A stretch of 64,000 bases of DNA from Vreelandella boliviensis LC1 (GTDB lineage Bacteria; Pseudomonadota; Gammaproteobacteria; Pseudomonadales; Halomonadaceae): the NCBI RefSeq assembly GCF_000236035.1, contig NZ_JH393257.1:62397-126396 (forward strand), given 5' to 3'. The position numbers and the translations under genes are program-made. The notes under the pieces are model-generated. The model saw only the letters and a list, made by a program, of their open reading frames with translations, made no database searches and was not told the DNA's origin. Positions within the stretch are counted from its first letter, which is position 1. Each line of letters starts with the position of its first letter. Shown in pieces: positions 46,843 to 55,408 of the stretch.

Positions 46843-47639
46843 GGCAGACTCAACCGCGCCTGCGTGCCGCATTCAGCCTGGGTGTAACCGCCTTGCTGGT
46901 GATTGGGTTGATCGCCAGCCAGTGGCTACTCGGCGATTCACCGCAGCAGATGCAGTTTAACGCCCGGCTTGCTCCGCCTGGCGTTGACCATTGGCTGGGC
47001 ACCGACGCGCTAGGCCGGGAACTCTGGGCGCGCACCCTGGCGGGGCTGGCGCTAAGCTTTTGGGTGGGCTGCTTGGCAGCACTACTGAGTACGCTGATTG
47101 CATTGAGCTTGGCAGCCATAGCCACGCTGTCAGCGCGGCTGGACGCGCTGGTGAGTCTGCTGATTGATACGCTGCTCAGCGTGCCCCACCTGATTTTATT
47201 AATGCTGATCGCCTTTGCCCTGGGCGGCGGCACCCAAGCGGTGATTATTGCCGTGGCCGTGACCCACTGGCCAAGCCTGGCCCGGGTGCTACGCGCCGAG
47301 CTATGGCAGTTGCGGCAGGCGCCCTATGTGCGCATCTCCCGCGCTCTGGGTAAATCGCGCTGGTTTGTGCTCCACGGCCACCTGCTCCCCCATCTTATTC
47401 CCCACTGCCTGGTTGGCGCCCTACTACTGTTCCCCCACGCGATTCTTCACGAAGCCGCGTTGACCTTTTTGGGCTTTGGCTTAAGCCCCAGCCAGCCCGC
47501 TATTGGCGTGTTACTGGCCGACGCCATGCGCTATTTGAGCGGCGGTTACTGGTGGCTGGGGGTATTTCCAGGTTTGGGGCTGTTACTCATGGTGCTGGGG
47601 TTCAAGCGCCTCTCCAGCCACCTACGCCGTGCGCTTTAA
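46839..47639 (+). CDS. nikC: nickel ABC transporter permease NikC
   Basis: Second permease of the nickel importer, 266 residues, DppC/NikC type. PPGVDHWLGTDALGRELWAR is the conserved entry after the first membrane segment, the EAA loop is around YVRISRALGKSRWFVLHGHLLPH, and EAALTFLGFGLSPSQPAIGVLLADA lies near the C-terminus. Starts at ATG 46839 within the nikB stop. A tandem repeat of 17-bp units lengthens the gap to nikD. Confidence 0.94.
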   Translation: MRQTQPRLRAAFSLGVTALLVIGLIASQWLLGDSPQQMQFNARLAPPGVDHWLGTDALGRELWARTLAGLALSFWVGCLAALLSTLIALSLAAIATLSARLDALVSLLIDTLLSVPHLILLMLIAFALGGGTQAVIIAVAVTHWPSLARVLRAELWQLRQAPYVRISRALGKSRWFVLHGHLLPHLIPHCLVGALLLFPHAILHEAALTFLGFGLSPSQPAIGVLLADAMRYLSGGYWWLGVFPGLGLLLMVLGFKRLSSHLRRAL

Positions 47640-47652
47640 CGCTTTTCAGAAA

Positions 47653-47703
47653 GCCATTAGCTGTAAAAAGCCATTAGCTGTAAAAAACCACTGGCTGTAA
47701 AAC
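47653..47703. repeat. 3 x 17-bp tandem repeat between nikC and nikD
   Basis: GCCATTAGCTGTAAAAA twice and ACCACTGGCTGTAAAAC once fill most of the 83-bp nikC-nikD gap inside the operon. Confidence 0.9.
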
Positions 47704-47722
47704 TATTGTTGGGAGGCATGCC

Positions 47723-48547
47723 GTGTTAACAATTGACCAATTATCGCTACAGCTACCTTTGTATACCTCCTGGTGGAAGCGCGACTGGGCCACCTGTCTG
47801 GATGAATTTTCGCTCTGGGTTTCCGCAGGCGAGGTACATGCAGTGGTGGGTGCATCAGGTGCCGGAAAAAGTCTGTTGGCTTATGCGATTATGGGTTTAC
47901 TGCCAACACCTGCATACTTAAATGGTCAACTGTACTATCAAGGAAAACCGCTTAATGCGTCACACCAACGCCAGCTTCGCGGCCGGGAGCTGGCACTAAT
48001 TCCCCAATCGCTAAGCGCCTTAGACCCGTTGGTGCGTACTCAGCGTCAAGTGGCCTGGGCGGCCCAACGCGCAGGCCACTCATCGGCCCACGCTCGGCAC
48101 GCCTCCCAACAAGCCCTTGATCACTATCAGTTAGACGCTCGCGCACAGCAGGCCTATGCCCACGAGCTTTCCGGCGGCATGGCCCGGCGCGTGTTGACGG
48201 CCATGGCCCACGTTAGCCAAGCCAAGCTGGTGATTGCCGACGAGCCCAGCGTGGGCCTTGATCCTCACCAGCGCCAGCGGGTGCTGGATGCACTGCGCGA
48301 ACTGGCCGACCAAGGCAAAAGCGTGATTCTGATTACCCACGACCTGCGCCATGCGCTGCCGATAGCCGACCGCGTCACTATTATGCGTGACGGCAAGCTG
48401 GTCGAAACCGCGCCCGTCTGCGCTTTTCAAGGTAGTGGCGCTTCGCTTACCAACGCTTATTCACAGGCATTGTGGCTAGCACTGCCGGACAACGCTTTTG
48501 CAACAACCGGAATGAGCAGGCGACAACAGGAGGCGAACGTTGCTTAA
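47723..48547 (+). CDS. nikD: nickel ABC transporter ATP-binding protein NikD
   Basis: First ATPase, 274 residues, of the Opp/Dpp/Nik class. Walker A is GASGAGKSLLAYAIMG (about 44), the signature is HELSGGMARRVLTAMA (about 150) and Walker B LVIADEPSVGLDP (about 172). It starts with GTG after GGGAGG and overlaps nikE by 8 bases. It is followed by NikE, with which it forms the heterodimeric engine. Confidence 0.93.
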   Translation: MLTIDQLSLQLPLYTSWWKRDWATCLDEFSLWVSAGEVHAVVGASGAGKSLLAYAIMGLLPTPAYLNGQLYYQGKPLNASHQRQLRGRELALIPQSLSALDPLVRTQRQVAWAAQRAGHSSAHARHASQQALDHYQLDARAQQAYAHELSGGMARRVLTAMAHVSQAKLVIADEPSVGLDPHQRQRVLDALRELADQGKSVILITHDLRHALPIADRVTIMRDGKLVETAPVCAFQGSGASLTNAYSQALWLALPDNAFATTGMSRRQQEANVA

Positions 48548-49154
48548 AGCACGCCAGCTTAGTTTTCACTTCTCCCCCAGCTTACCGCTACTTCAGGACG
48601 TTTCGCTAACGCTGCGCGCGGGTCAGTGGCTAGGGTTAAGCGGCGACTCGGGAGCGGGTAAATCGACGCTGGGTAAACTGCTGGCGGGCTACTTAGCCCC
48701 CCAAACGGGTGATGTCATCCTGGATGGCGAGGCGCTGCCCACCTGCGGCGTACAGCCCGTGCAGTGGCTACCGCAGTCACCGGAGCTGGCGGTTAACCCA
48801 CGCTGGCGGGTAGGCAAAATACTGCGTGAAGCCTGGACACCTTCTGACGCACAGTGCCAAGCGTTTGGCGTGCAGCCAAGCTGGATATCTCGCTTTCCTC
48901 AATCGTTATCGGGGGGAGAGCTACAGCGCGTCTGTGTATTGCGGGCACTGGCGCCGGAGGTACGCTTTCTGGTCGCCGATGAGATCTCCACCATGCTCGA
49001 CCCAATCACCCAGCTTGAGCTTTGGCAGGCGCTAAAACGAGAGGCGGAACAACGCCAGCTTGGCGTGCTGGTGATTAGTCACGACAGCGCATTGCTGGAA
49101 CGACTTTGCCCACAGCGCTTGCACTTAAGCGAAGGTCAGCTGAAGCCATGGTAG
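48540..49154 (+). CDS. nikE: nickel ABC transporter ATP-binding protein NikE
   Basis: Second ATPase, 204 residues, shorter than the roughly 260 residues of E. coli NikE because the C-terminal extension is missing; the nucleotide-binding core is intact. Walker A is GDSGAGKSTLGKLL (about 38), the signature is QSLSGGELQRVCVLRAL (about 122), and Walker B is RFLVADEISTMLDP (about 142). Start TTG 48540, within nikD (GGAGG upstream). It is the last gene of nikABCDE; no terminator is obvious before the convergent MFS gene. Confidence 0.9.
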   Translation: MLKARQLSFHFSPSLPLLQDVSLTLRAGQWLGLSGDSGAGKSTLGKLLAGYLAPQTGDVILDGEALPTCGVQPVQWLPQSPELAVNPRWRVGKILREAWTPSDAQCQAFGVQPSWISRFPQSLSGGELQRVCVLRALAPEVRFLVADEISTMLDPITQLELWQALKREAEQRQLGVLVISHDSALLERLCPQRLHLSEGQLKPW

Positions 49155-49177
49155 TTGATGCGTGCAAATGGTGACGG

Positions 49178-50368
49178 TTAGCTAGCCGCTTGGCGACGCT
49201 CAAAGCGCCATAGGCCGAAAGCAATGATCAGTGTGATACTCAGCAGTAGCCACGAGCCAATGCTTACCCCTGCCCACCCGGCCCAACGCCAGAACGGCTC
49301 TAGCCAGAAGCCGCCCAAACTGGCCCCCACGTAGTAAAACACCAAATAAAGCGCCGAAGCGCTGCCCCGCGCCCCCTGGGCATAGCGGCCTACCCAGCTG
49401 GAGGCCAACGAATGGGCCAGGAAAAAACCGAAGGCATTAACGGTTAAGCCCACGATAATCAGCAGCAGCGAATCCGATAAAGTAATCGCCGTGCCCAGCA
49501 TTAAAATCACTACTCCTACCATCATGCATGCCGCGGGAGAAAACCGCCCAGCCAATCGACCAGAAATCATCGAGCCGAATGTACCGCCGAGATAGGTCAA
49601 AAAAATCAGCCCCAGGCCACTGGCGGCTAATTGATATGGCGCTGCCGCCAATCGAAAGGTGATATAGCTGTATTGATTGATAAAAATCAGGAAGTTGATA
49701 CCCCCTAAGCAGTAAGCGGCGAGCAGCACTGGGTTGCGCAAATGATTAATTAAATCGCTTGCCGCTTTGCGCAGTTCGAAGCGCTGGGGAGTAAAGGCGC
49801 GACTATTGGGTAACAGACGCCAAAACGCCACGCAACCAATTAGCGTCATGATGCCTACCGCTAGAAATGCCGCGGAGGGGCCGCCAATTTCAGCGGCGCC
49901 GCCGCCAACAATACGCCCGCTAATTCCGCCAAGTGAATTGGCGCCAATATAGAGCCCAACGGCGCTTAACAACGCAGGCTTCTCAAACTCATCGCCCATC
50001 CAGGCGATCGCCACTGCCGGCAGCCCGCCCAGCACAAAGCCCTGCACCAGGCGTAGCAGCAGCAAGCTTTCAAAGGTGGGCGCAAAGGCCAAGGCAATCG
50101 AACAGCCGCCTGCTAACAGCAGAGTGATGCGCATGATACCTTCGCGGCCAATAGCATCCGAAAGCGGGCCGAAGACCAACAGCGCAATAGCCAAGGAGAG
50201 GGTCGACGCTGACATCAGCAGACTGACGCCTAAGGTCGAGACCTGATAGGCCTCCTTTAACCCTGGCAGCAGCGGCTGCGGTGCGTATAAATTGATAAAA
50301 ACAAGAAATGAGCCAAGGCAAAGCGCCAAGGTGGCGCGCCACCAGGCGCGCGTTTTGGCTTCAATCAT
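49178..50368 (-). CDS. MFS transporter (YnfM/AraJ-like)
   Basis: Major facilitator carrier of 396 residues with twelve predicted membrane segments. LYAPQPLLPGLKEAYQVS, GPLSDAIGREGIMRITLLL (motif A type loop) and LLRLVQGFVLGGLPAVAIAWMGDE resemble the YnfM inner-membrane family, whose members export sugars, arabinose or drugs. The substrate is unknown. Convergent with the nik operon, and 26 bases downstream of the NlpC/P60 gene on the other side. Confidence 0.88.
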   Translation of the reverse strand: MIEAKTRAWWRATLALCLGSFLVFINLYAPQPLLPGLKEAYQVSTLGVSLLMSASTLSLAIALLVFGPLSDAIGREGIMRITLLLAGGCSIALAFAPTFESLLLLRLVQGFVLGGLPAVAIAWMGDEFEKPALLSAVGLYIGANSLGGISGRIVGGGAAEIGGPSAAFLAVGIMTLIGCVAFWRLLPNSRAFTPQRFELRKAASDLINHLRNPVLLAAYCLGGINFLIFINQYSYITFRLAAAPYQLAASGLGLIFLTYLGGTFGSMISGRLAGRFSPAACMMVGVVILMLGTAITLSDSLLLIIVGLTVNAFGFFLAHSLASSWVGRYAQGARGSASALYLVFYYVGASLGGFWLEPFWRWAGWAGVSIGSWLLLSITLIIAFGLWRFERRQAAS

Positions 50369-50394
50369 GCCATTCCTAAAAGTGTGCGGTCTGA

Positions 50395-51027
50395 CTACTG
50401 GAAAACACTACCGCCCAGTTGGGCCAGATGCGTTGGCTCCAGCGCGCGACGTGACTGCCAGTAGTAGCGCTGCCAGTAACTATTATCCAGGCTGGAGATA
50501 ATCACCCCTTTTGAGGTCGAGGCGTGGAGAAAATAACCATCGCCCACATAGATCCCCACATGGTTATAGCGACCCGGCGGGCGGAAGAACACCAGATCGC
50601 CCGCCTGCAGCTCTTGGCGGTCGATCGAGCGTCCCTCGTGTACTTGGCCACGGGTGGAGCGCGGAAGCTCTAAATTAAAGGTGTCACGGTAAACATTGCG
50701 AACCAGGGCCGAACAGTCGATGCCTCTCTCTGAGGTGCCACCAATTCGGTAAGGCGTTCCTGCCCAGCGCTGATGTTGAGCCAACAGCGCCTCGCGAATC
50801 ACTGTTGGCGGCGGTACTTGCAAACTGCGCAGATGCGCATCGATAGGATCAACCGGGGACATTTGCGGGTTCGCCCCCATCCCCGGCAACGTCATCGAGA
50901 AGTAATTCTCCGGGGCCTGCATATTGCTCTGTCGCGCAGAGCCTGCGCAGCCAGCAACCAATGTAACTATAAAACAAACACTTACAACACGGACAGCGGT
51001 CACAGCGGGGCGTGGGAACGCAACCAT
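50395..51027 (-). CDS. NlpC/P60 lipoprotein, putative peptidoglycan endopeptidase
   Basis: Lipoprotein of 210 residues with a signal peptide and lipobox VAGC (about residue 27). The C-terminal NlpC/P60 domain shows the catalytic cysteine in GIDCSALVRNVY (about 104), then GDLVFFRPPGRYNHVGIYVG with the catalytic His and FLHAST with the polar third residue. It likely cleaves D-Glu-mDAP peptide links, like E. coli MepS (Spr). The ATG at 51027 has GAGG nine bases upstream and gives a clean signal peptide; a longer reading from 51087 lacks one. Confidence 0.93.
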   Translation of the reverse strand: MVAFPRPAVTAVRVVSVCFIVTLVAGCAGSARQSNMQAPENYFSMTLPGMGANPQMSPVDPIDAHLRSLQVPPPTVIREALLAQHQRWAGTPYRIGGTSERGIDCSALVRNVYRDTFNLELPRSTRGQVHEGRSIDRQELQAGDLVFFRPPGRYNHVGIYVGDGYFLHASTSKGVIISSLDNSYWQRYYWQSRRALEPTHLAQLGGSVFQ

Positions 51028-51121
51028 GCGATTAACCTCGTGACATTGAAAAGAGGATGGTATGAAAAAACTAATTTTTCTATGCACGACTATAAGCTAG
51101 TTATCATATGTTTGGCGAGCA

Positions 51122-53587
51122 TCAATGTAACGTGCGCTGATCGCCGGGCAGAGTATCAATATGCAGTGGCGCAAAATGGCGTGGTTTATTGCCCGGAAAA
51201 TCCAAGCTTACCCATGGGCCAGCCAAGACCGGCGCGCCGCATACCCAAGCCACCAGCGCCTGACGGAAACCAGCTAAAAAGCTTTCCCGCTCTGGGGTTT
51301 CGCCCATAAAAAACGAGAAGCCGGCATACATCCCCATGGCATACTCCTGCCACCCAGCATAATGGTCCGCCGCCAACTGGTAAGCACGATCCAACACCTT
51401 GGCGAAAGCAGCACTATCCAGCCAACCAAGCTGCCGGGCGGCAATGGCCAGATCGACCAGTTGGGCAATATCCCAAGCTGCCATATCCACCTCATTACAG
51501 CCGTCTTCGTTGTCACGTACACGGCGTAAGCGAAGCAGGTGGTGGCGCTCATCTTCAGCACAGTCGCCGGATTCAAGAATGGCGATCTCAGCGCTTAAGC
51601 GCTCAGTATTGAGGGTATAGGGCGCATAGTTAATTTGATACTCCTGGCGATCCCCCGACTCGAGCATGTAGGTCAAAAACTCCTGCATATCTCCAGCGTT
51701 GCTCAAGTGGTAGTGGCTCTCCACCCATTCGCGAATCTCGGCGCACTCGCGGGCACTCTCGGGCTGGGGCTCACTCCAAACCGCACTGTTCAGCGGGCCC
51801 ACCAACGACATGGCAGTAAAGTGGCTCAAGGTAGGGCGACTACCCGGCTCACGCCAGGCATCGTGGCTCCAATCCAGCCAGTGAAACAGGCTGCCAGGAT
51901 CTTCTATGTGCCAAATAATTTCATTCACCAGCGAGGCGTGCTCTGGCTCGGGCAGACAGCTTTCCCAAGCGAACCAAGCTTCTAACAGACGTTTTGCATC
52001 GGGATAAAAACGGCACAGACAACTTCGCAGCGCGTTGGCATACGCCATTAACGGCGCGCGATCCAATAAGCCGCTATCGAGGGACATATGCAGATAGAAG
52101 GCGAATTTTTCGGCCATATGGATAGTGGCTGCATGGCGACTCACCCCTTTAACCGCATTGCGCTGTTTAAGCTCTTCTGGGGTCGGCTGTCCAAACCAGC
52201 TTTGCGAAGGGGGCAAAACACCGTGCACCGCGTCGGCCGCCAACTGATTAAGATGGTGCGCCTGGGCGGGAAGCCAGTAGCGCGCCAGTGCATGTGCGCC
52301 TTCATCGGCATGTAAGCCAAGTGACTCCTGCAAATACAGCGCCGCGTCGGCACGCTGCTCTTCCGGCAGCGCCGCGGAGGGATCTATCTGGCGCAACATG
52401 GCGTCCGGTTCGCGGACGCTGGCCAGCGCCAACAGCCAGTGATGGGACGTATTGCGCCATAGCCGAATGCGCTCTTGGGATGTCTTGCGCGTGGGCTCAT
52501 CCAATAGATCCCCCGGTGGACGCTTCCAGGGGCTGTGGGTGCTGTGCAGCAGTAACTGATGACGCTCGCTGGGTGTTTTACCCCGCCGGTCAATACCGTC
52601 AAACAGGCTCTGCCCGCGCCCGTAGGCGTTCAGCACCGCGTACCAATCGTGGTAACGGCGACTGATCAAATCGGCAGCGTGCCCCGCTAAGTCATCGGCC
52701 TCTGCCTGGTTAAGCCAGCCACAGCAGGCGCCAGCCCAGGCGAGTTCAACAATCCGCAGCCAATCCCAAGCCGCCCACTCCAGGGGCTCGCCTTGGGTGA
52801 CGAATTTATTCAGCACCGGCGCATAGGGCGACTCTTCTACCACACTACGCTGCCACTCCATGCGCTGGGCATTGTCCATACTCAATAGCTCACGGGCTTC
52901 GATATCCCAGCGTTGGCGCTCGCCTTGAGCGCCTAGCCATAGCATCACGCCAATAAGCGCGTCACGGTCTTGGACATCCCACACATGGGCAAGCCACTCG
53001 GTAGCCTCGGGCCAATCGGTTTGACTGGCGGGATAGACAATAATCGGCCGAAAAAGAGCGCATAGCCGCCAGCTCTGCGCCTCAGGCTGTTGGGGCCATA
53101 ACGGGGCGGGAGTCGGCAGTTTAGCCAGGGCGTTTTCGAGTGCCTCCCAGGTAATGCCTTCGCCATCGGTTTCAAGGTTGGCCAGCGCCTGGCAAGCGTC
53201 GATAAAACGGTCGTCGGCCCCCACTTCCCAACCCCGTGCACCTAACGCACGGCGTAGATCCGCTAGCCAGGCGCGTAGATCGCTGTAATCGCTGGTGATG
53301 CGACGGGTTAGATGATGCGCCCAATGGCGGGCTTGATCAGCCTCTAACCAGCCCGCCGCCCCCGCCAGCGCGGCCCACTCTAGGGCACCTAGCAAACGGT
53401 CGGCACTGCCTGCGGGCGCACCCAGGCCATGGAACAACTGCTCGGCCAGCTCGCCCCGGCTGGTAATGCCCAGTTGCAGCAGGCGCTGTTCCGCCGCCCC
53501 TGCATCGACCGCCAACGGATGAGGAGTAAACGCCCAATCACACAGCACCAGCTGTTGGGCCCACCAGGCATTTAACGCGTCGATCAA
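51122..53587 (-). CDS. large protein with three DUF1266-like repeats
   Basis: Cytoplasmic protein of 821 residues, not recognised beyond domain level. Three similar helical segments are visible by eye: about 68-120 (LEWAALAGAAGWLEADQA), 272-330 (WDWLRIVELAWAGACCGWLN) and 702-760 (WDIAQLVDLAIAARQLGWLD), each followed by YxxW near the middle and an FxxG-like end. That pattern matches DUF1266 (YbeU/YbeR type) domains, of unknown function. No signal or membrane segments. TTG 53587 is the start, with GAGG six bases upstream. Codon use seems like its neighbours. Monocistronic. Confidence 0.75.
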   Translation of the reverse strand: MIDALNAWWAQQLVLCDWAFTPHPLAVDAGAAEQRLLQLGITSRGELAEQLFHGLGAPAGSADRLLGALEWAALAGAAGWLEADQARHWAHHLTRRITSDYSDLRAWLADLRRALGARGWEVGADDRFIDACQALANLETDGEGITWEALENALAKLPTPAPLWPQQPEAQSWRLCALFRPIIVYPASQTDWPEATEWLAHVWDVQDRDALIGVMLWLGAQGERQRWDIEARELLSMDNAQRMEWQRSVVEESPYAPVLNKFVTQGEPLEWAAWDWLRIVELAWAGACCGWLNQAEADDLAGHAADLISRRYHDWYAVLNAYGRGQSLFDGIDRRGKTPSERHQLLLHSTHSPWKRPPGDLLDEPTRKTSQERIRLWRNTSHHWLLALASVREPDAMLRQIDPSAALPEEQRADAALYLQESLGLHADEGAHALARYWLPAQAHHLNQLAADAVHGVLPPSQSWFGQPTPEELKQRNAVKGVSRHAATIHMAEKFAFYLHMSLDSGLLDRAPLMAYANALRSCLCRFYPDAKRLLEAWFAWESCLPEPEHASLVNEIIWHIEDPGSLFHWLDWSHDAWREPGSRPTLSHFTAMSLVGPLNSAVWSEPQPESARECAEIREWVESHYHLSNAGDMQEFLTYMLESGDRQEYQINYAPYTLNTERLSAEIAILESGDCAEDERHHLLRLRRVRDNEDGCNEVDMAAWDIAQLVDLAIAARQLGWLDSAAFAKVLDRAYQLAADHYAGWQEYAMGMYAGFSFFMGETPERESFLAGFRQALVAWVCGAPVLAGPWVSLDFPGNKPRHFAPLHIDTLPGDQRTLH

Positions 53588-53700
53588 GAGGCACCTCGAA
53601 AAAGCACAATGTCACCAGCAAAAAGCCGGAGTAAAGCTGCCTAGTGTAACGGAAAGTGGCGCGAACACCGATAGCCCTGTGCAGAGGCAGGCATAAAACG

Positions 53701-53729
53701 ACACCGCCCGGCACAAGGCCGGGCGGTGT
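53701..53729 (-). terminator. terminator of the GlsB-type gene
   Basis: ACACCGCCCGGC / GCCGGGCGGTGT, perfect 12-bp stem with a 5-base loop. The minus-strand tail is CGTTTTATG. It lies 23 bases after the gene's stop. Confidence 0.88.
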
Positions 53730-53751
53730 TATACAGCTAGCAACTTAATCG

Positions 53752-53994
53752 CTACGCTTTTTTAACCTTACTAATCACCCACAGGAGCACTACGGCACCC
53801 ACAGTCGCGGTGACCAGCGAACCGATAAAGCCACCGGATGTAAGCCCTAAAAGGCTAAACAAAAAACCACCCACGACCGCACCAACGATACCGACACCGA
53901 TATTACCCAAGATGCCGAAACCGCCGCCGCGCATGATGTTGCCAGCGATCCAACCAGCTAAACCACCAATGATTAGCCATGCAATAAAGCCCAT
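53752..53994 (-). CDS. GlsB/YeaQ/YmgE-family stress membrane protein
   Basis: Membrane protein of 80 residues with three glycine-rich hydrophobic segments (MGFIAWLIIGGLAGWIAG, ILGNIGVGIVGAVVGGFLF, SLVTATVGAVVLLWVI) and basic ends. This GIGxVGAVVGG pattern defines the transglycosylase-associated protein family induced in stationary and salt stress in some bacteria. AAGGAG precedes the ATG. An unusual 5 x 13-bp repeat sits 29 bases upstream. Confidence 0.9.
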   Translation of the reverse strand: MGFIAWLIIGGLAGWIAGNIMRGGGFGILGNIGVGIVGAVVGGFLFSLLGLTSGGFIGSLVTATVGAVVLLWVISKVKKA

Positions 53995-54022
53995 AATAGT
54001 CTCCTTACTATTTAATGACGGG

Positions 54023-54087
54023 TTTCAACTACGTATTTCAGCTATGTATTTCAACTACGTGTTTCAACTACGTGTTTCAACTACGTA
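54023..54087. repeat. 5 x 13-bp tandem repeat upstream of the GlsB-type gene
   Basis: Five adjacent units of TTTCAACTACGTA/G (unit 2 has two changes), covering the leader or promoter region of the divergent stress-protein gene. Highest copy number in the window. Confidence 0.95.
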
Positions 54088-54195
54088 TGTTAGTAGGCGT
54101 TTTACCTACTAGTCACCCTTGTTCTACCATAGCACACAGCGTTAGTGTTCGGCGCCTATCGAAATAGATGCTTGGCAACTCTTAAAGGAAAATTC

Positions 54196-55065
54196 ATGAT
54201 CCCCGACTCGCTCAATCAACTGATTAAAAGCACTCAAGGACAGCAAACGGTTCAGTGGGAAGACCGCGAAGTAGTGCTTTTTAATATGCCGTGGGGCGAG
54301 TTGGTGATTAGCCTCCAGGGCGCTCAAGTGCTGCATTTCCGTCCAGTAGACGATAGCGACTGGTTATGGCTGACGCCAACGCCTCAGGCGCTGCCAGGCG
54401 CTATCCGGGGTGGAATCCCGCTCTGCTGGCCGTGGTTCGCCGACGAGCGCTATGCCGACGAGAGCCCCAACCACGACGGCCCCTTCCATGGCCTTGCCCG
54501 CCACGCCGACTGGCGTTTGGACGCCGTTGATGAGCACGCCGAGGGAATTGAGCTCCACCTTTCCCCAGCGCAACCCCTGCATACACTGCTCACCGCGCGC
54601 TTGGTGGTGCAAGCCAACGCCCAGCGCTTAAACGTTGAGCTGATTAGCGAAAACATCGGCGAAACACCGGTCAAAACCAGCGGCGCGCTGCATACTTACT
54701 TAGCCGTTGCCGATACGCATCAGTGCCGACTGGAAGGCCTTTCCGGCGCGCGTTATCTCGACAAACTGCGCGACTTTGCTGAGAGTGAACAGCAGGGTAC
54801 GCTAGCCGTTCAGGGTGCCGTTGATCGCATTTACCATACCAATGAAGCCGTGCTGCTCAACGATGGCGAGCGTAGCCTGCGCATCGGCAAGCAGTCGAGT
54901 GATTCCACGGTGGTGTGGCACCCCAACAATGACCTGCCCAGCGACACGCCCGCCGATGTAGCACGCCACTTTATCTGTGTTGAGGCTGCCAATACACGCC
55001 TAGACCCGGTCTGGCTGGTGCCGGGCGCCCAGCACCTGTTAGGCACCACTCTCAGCCGCGGTTAA
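54196..55065 (+). CDS. D-hexose-6-phosphate mutarotase (YeaD family)
   Basis: Aldose 1-epimerase fold enzyme of 289 residues that interconverts the alpha and beta anomers of glucose-6-phosphate and related hexose phosphates. VISLQGAQVLHFRP, GGIPLCWPWFADE, GPFHGLARHADWRL (first catalytic His, about 109) and the TSGALHTYLAV motif (second His) fit YeaD/YMR099C proteins. The ATG at 54196 is chosen for AAAGGA upstream. Its closest neighbours are not sugar genes, though gtsABCD lies 4.6 kb away. Confidence 0.9.
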   Translation: MIPDSLNQLIKSTQGQQTVQWEDREVVLFNMPWGELVISLQGAQVLHFRPVDDSDWLWLTPTPQALPGAIRGGIPLCWPWFADERYADESPNHDGPFHGLARHADWRLDAVDEHAEGIELHLSPAQPLHTLLTARLVVQANAQRLNVELISENIGETPVKTSGALHTYLAVADTHQCRLEGLSGARYLDKLRDFAESEQQGTLAVQGAVDRIYHTNEAVLLNDGERSLRIGKQSSDSTVVWHPNNDLPSDTPADVARHFICVEAANTRLDPVWLVPGAQHLLGTTLSRG

Positions 55066-55126
55066 TCTTCGGTTCATTAACGCTTTGTTATTATGCGCTC
55101 ACTGCTATTTGAGCTAGGGAGACCCG

Positions 55127-55315
55127 ATGGATCCGCAGCAATGGCTAGAGGCAGCCACGCTCGCCTTTAATTTAATCGGTATGGTGGTGTGCTTGGTCGG
55201 CCTTACCCTGGCGCAGAAGATGACCCGCCGCTGGCCCGGTTACACTCTGGCGGGGGTTGGCTTTTTGATTGCCCCCCTGCCGATGCTTTCGCAGCTACTA
55301 TTAGTGTTTCGCTAA
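55127..55315 (+). CDS. small two-pass membrane protein, unknown
   Basis: Protein of 62 residues with two hydrophobic segments (LAFNLIGMVVCLVGLTLA and YTLAGVGFLIAPLPMLSQLLLVF) joined by a basic loop KMTRRWPG. GGGAGA precedes the ATG at the right distance. It sits between the mutarotase and ycjX, same strand. I recognise no family; the good start site and composition support a real gene. Confidence 0.6.
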   Translation: MDPQQWLEAATLAFNLIGMVVCLVGLTLAQKMTRRWPGYTLAGVGFLIAPLPMLSQLLLVFR

Positions 55316-55408
55316 TATGATGCCGGCACTGGTCAATCAGCCCTTTTCACTGTCGTGGGTTAGCGCTGTTAATGGATAGTGGTCAATTGCCACAAAAGGA
55401 TCAACAGG

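Noticed and set aside
48540-49154. nikE as a truncated pseudogene because it is short
   Set aside because: Walker A, signature and Walker B are all present in order and the frame ends cleanly; only the C-terminal extension is missing.
54023-54087. Possible CRISPR array (regular repeats)
   Set aside because: Units are directly adjacent with no spacers and are only 13 bp. The same holds for the other arrays in the window.
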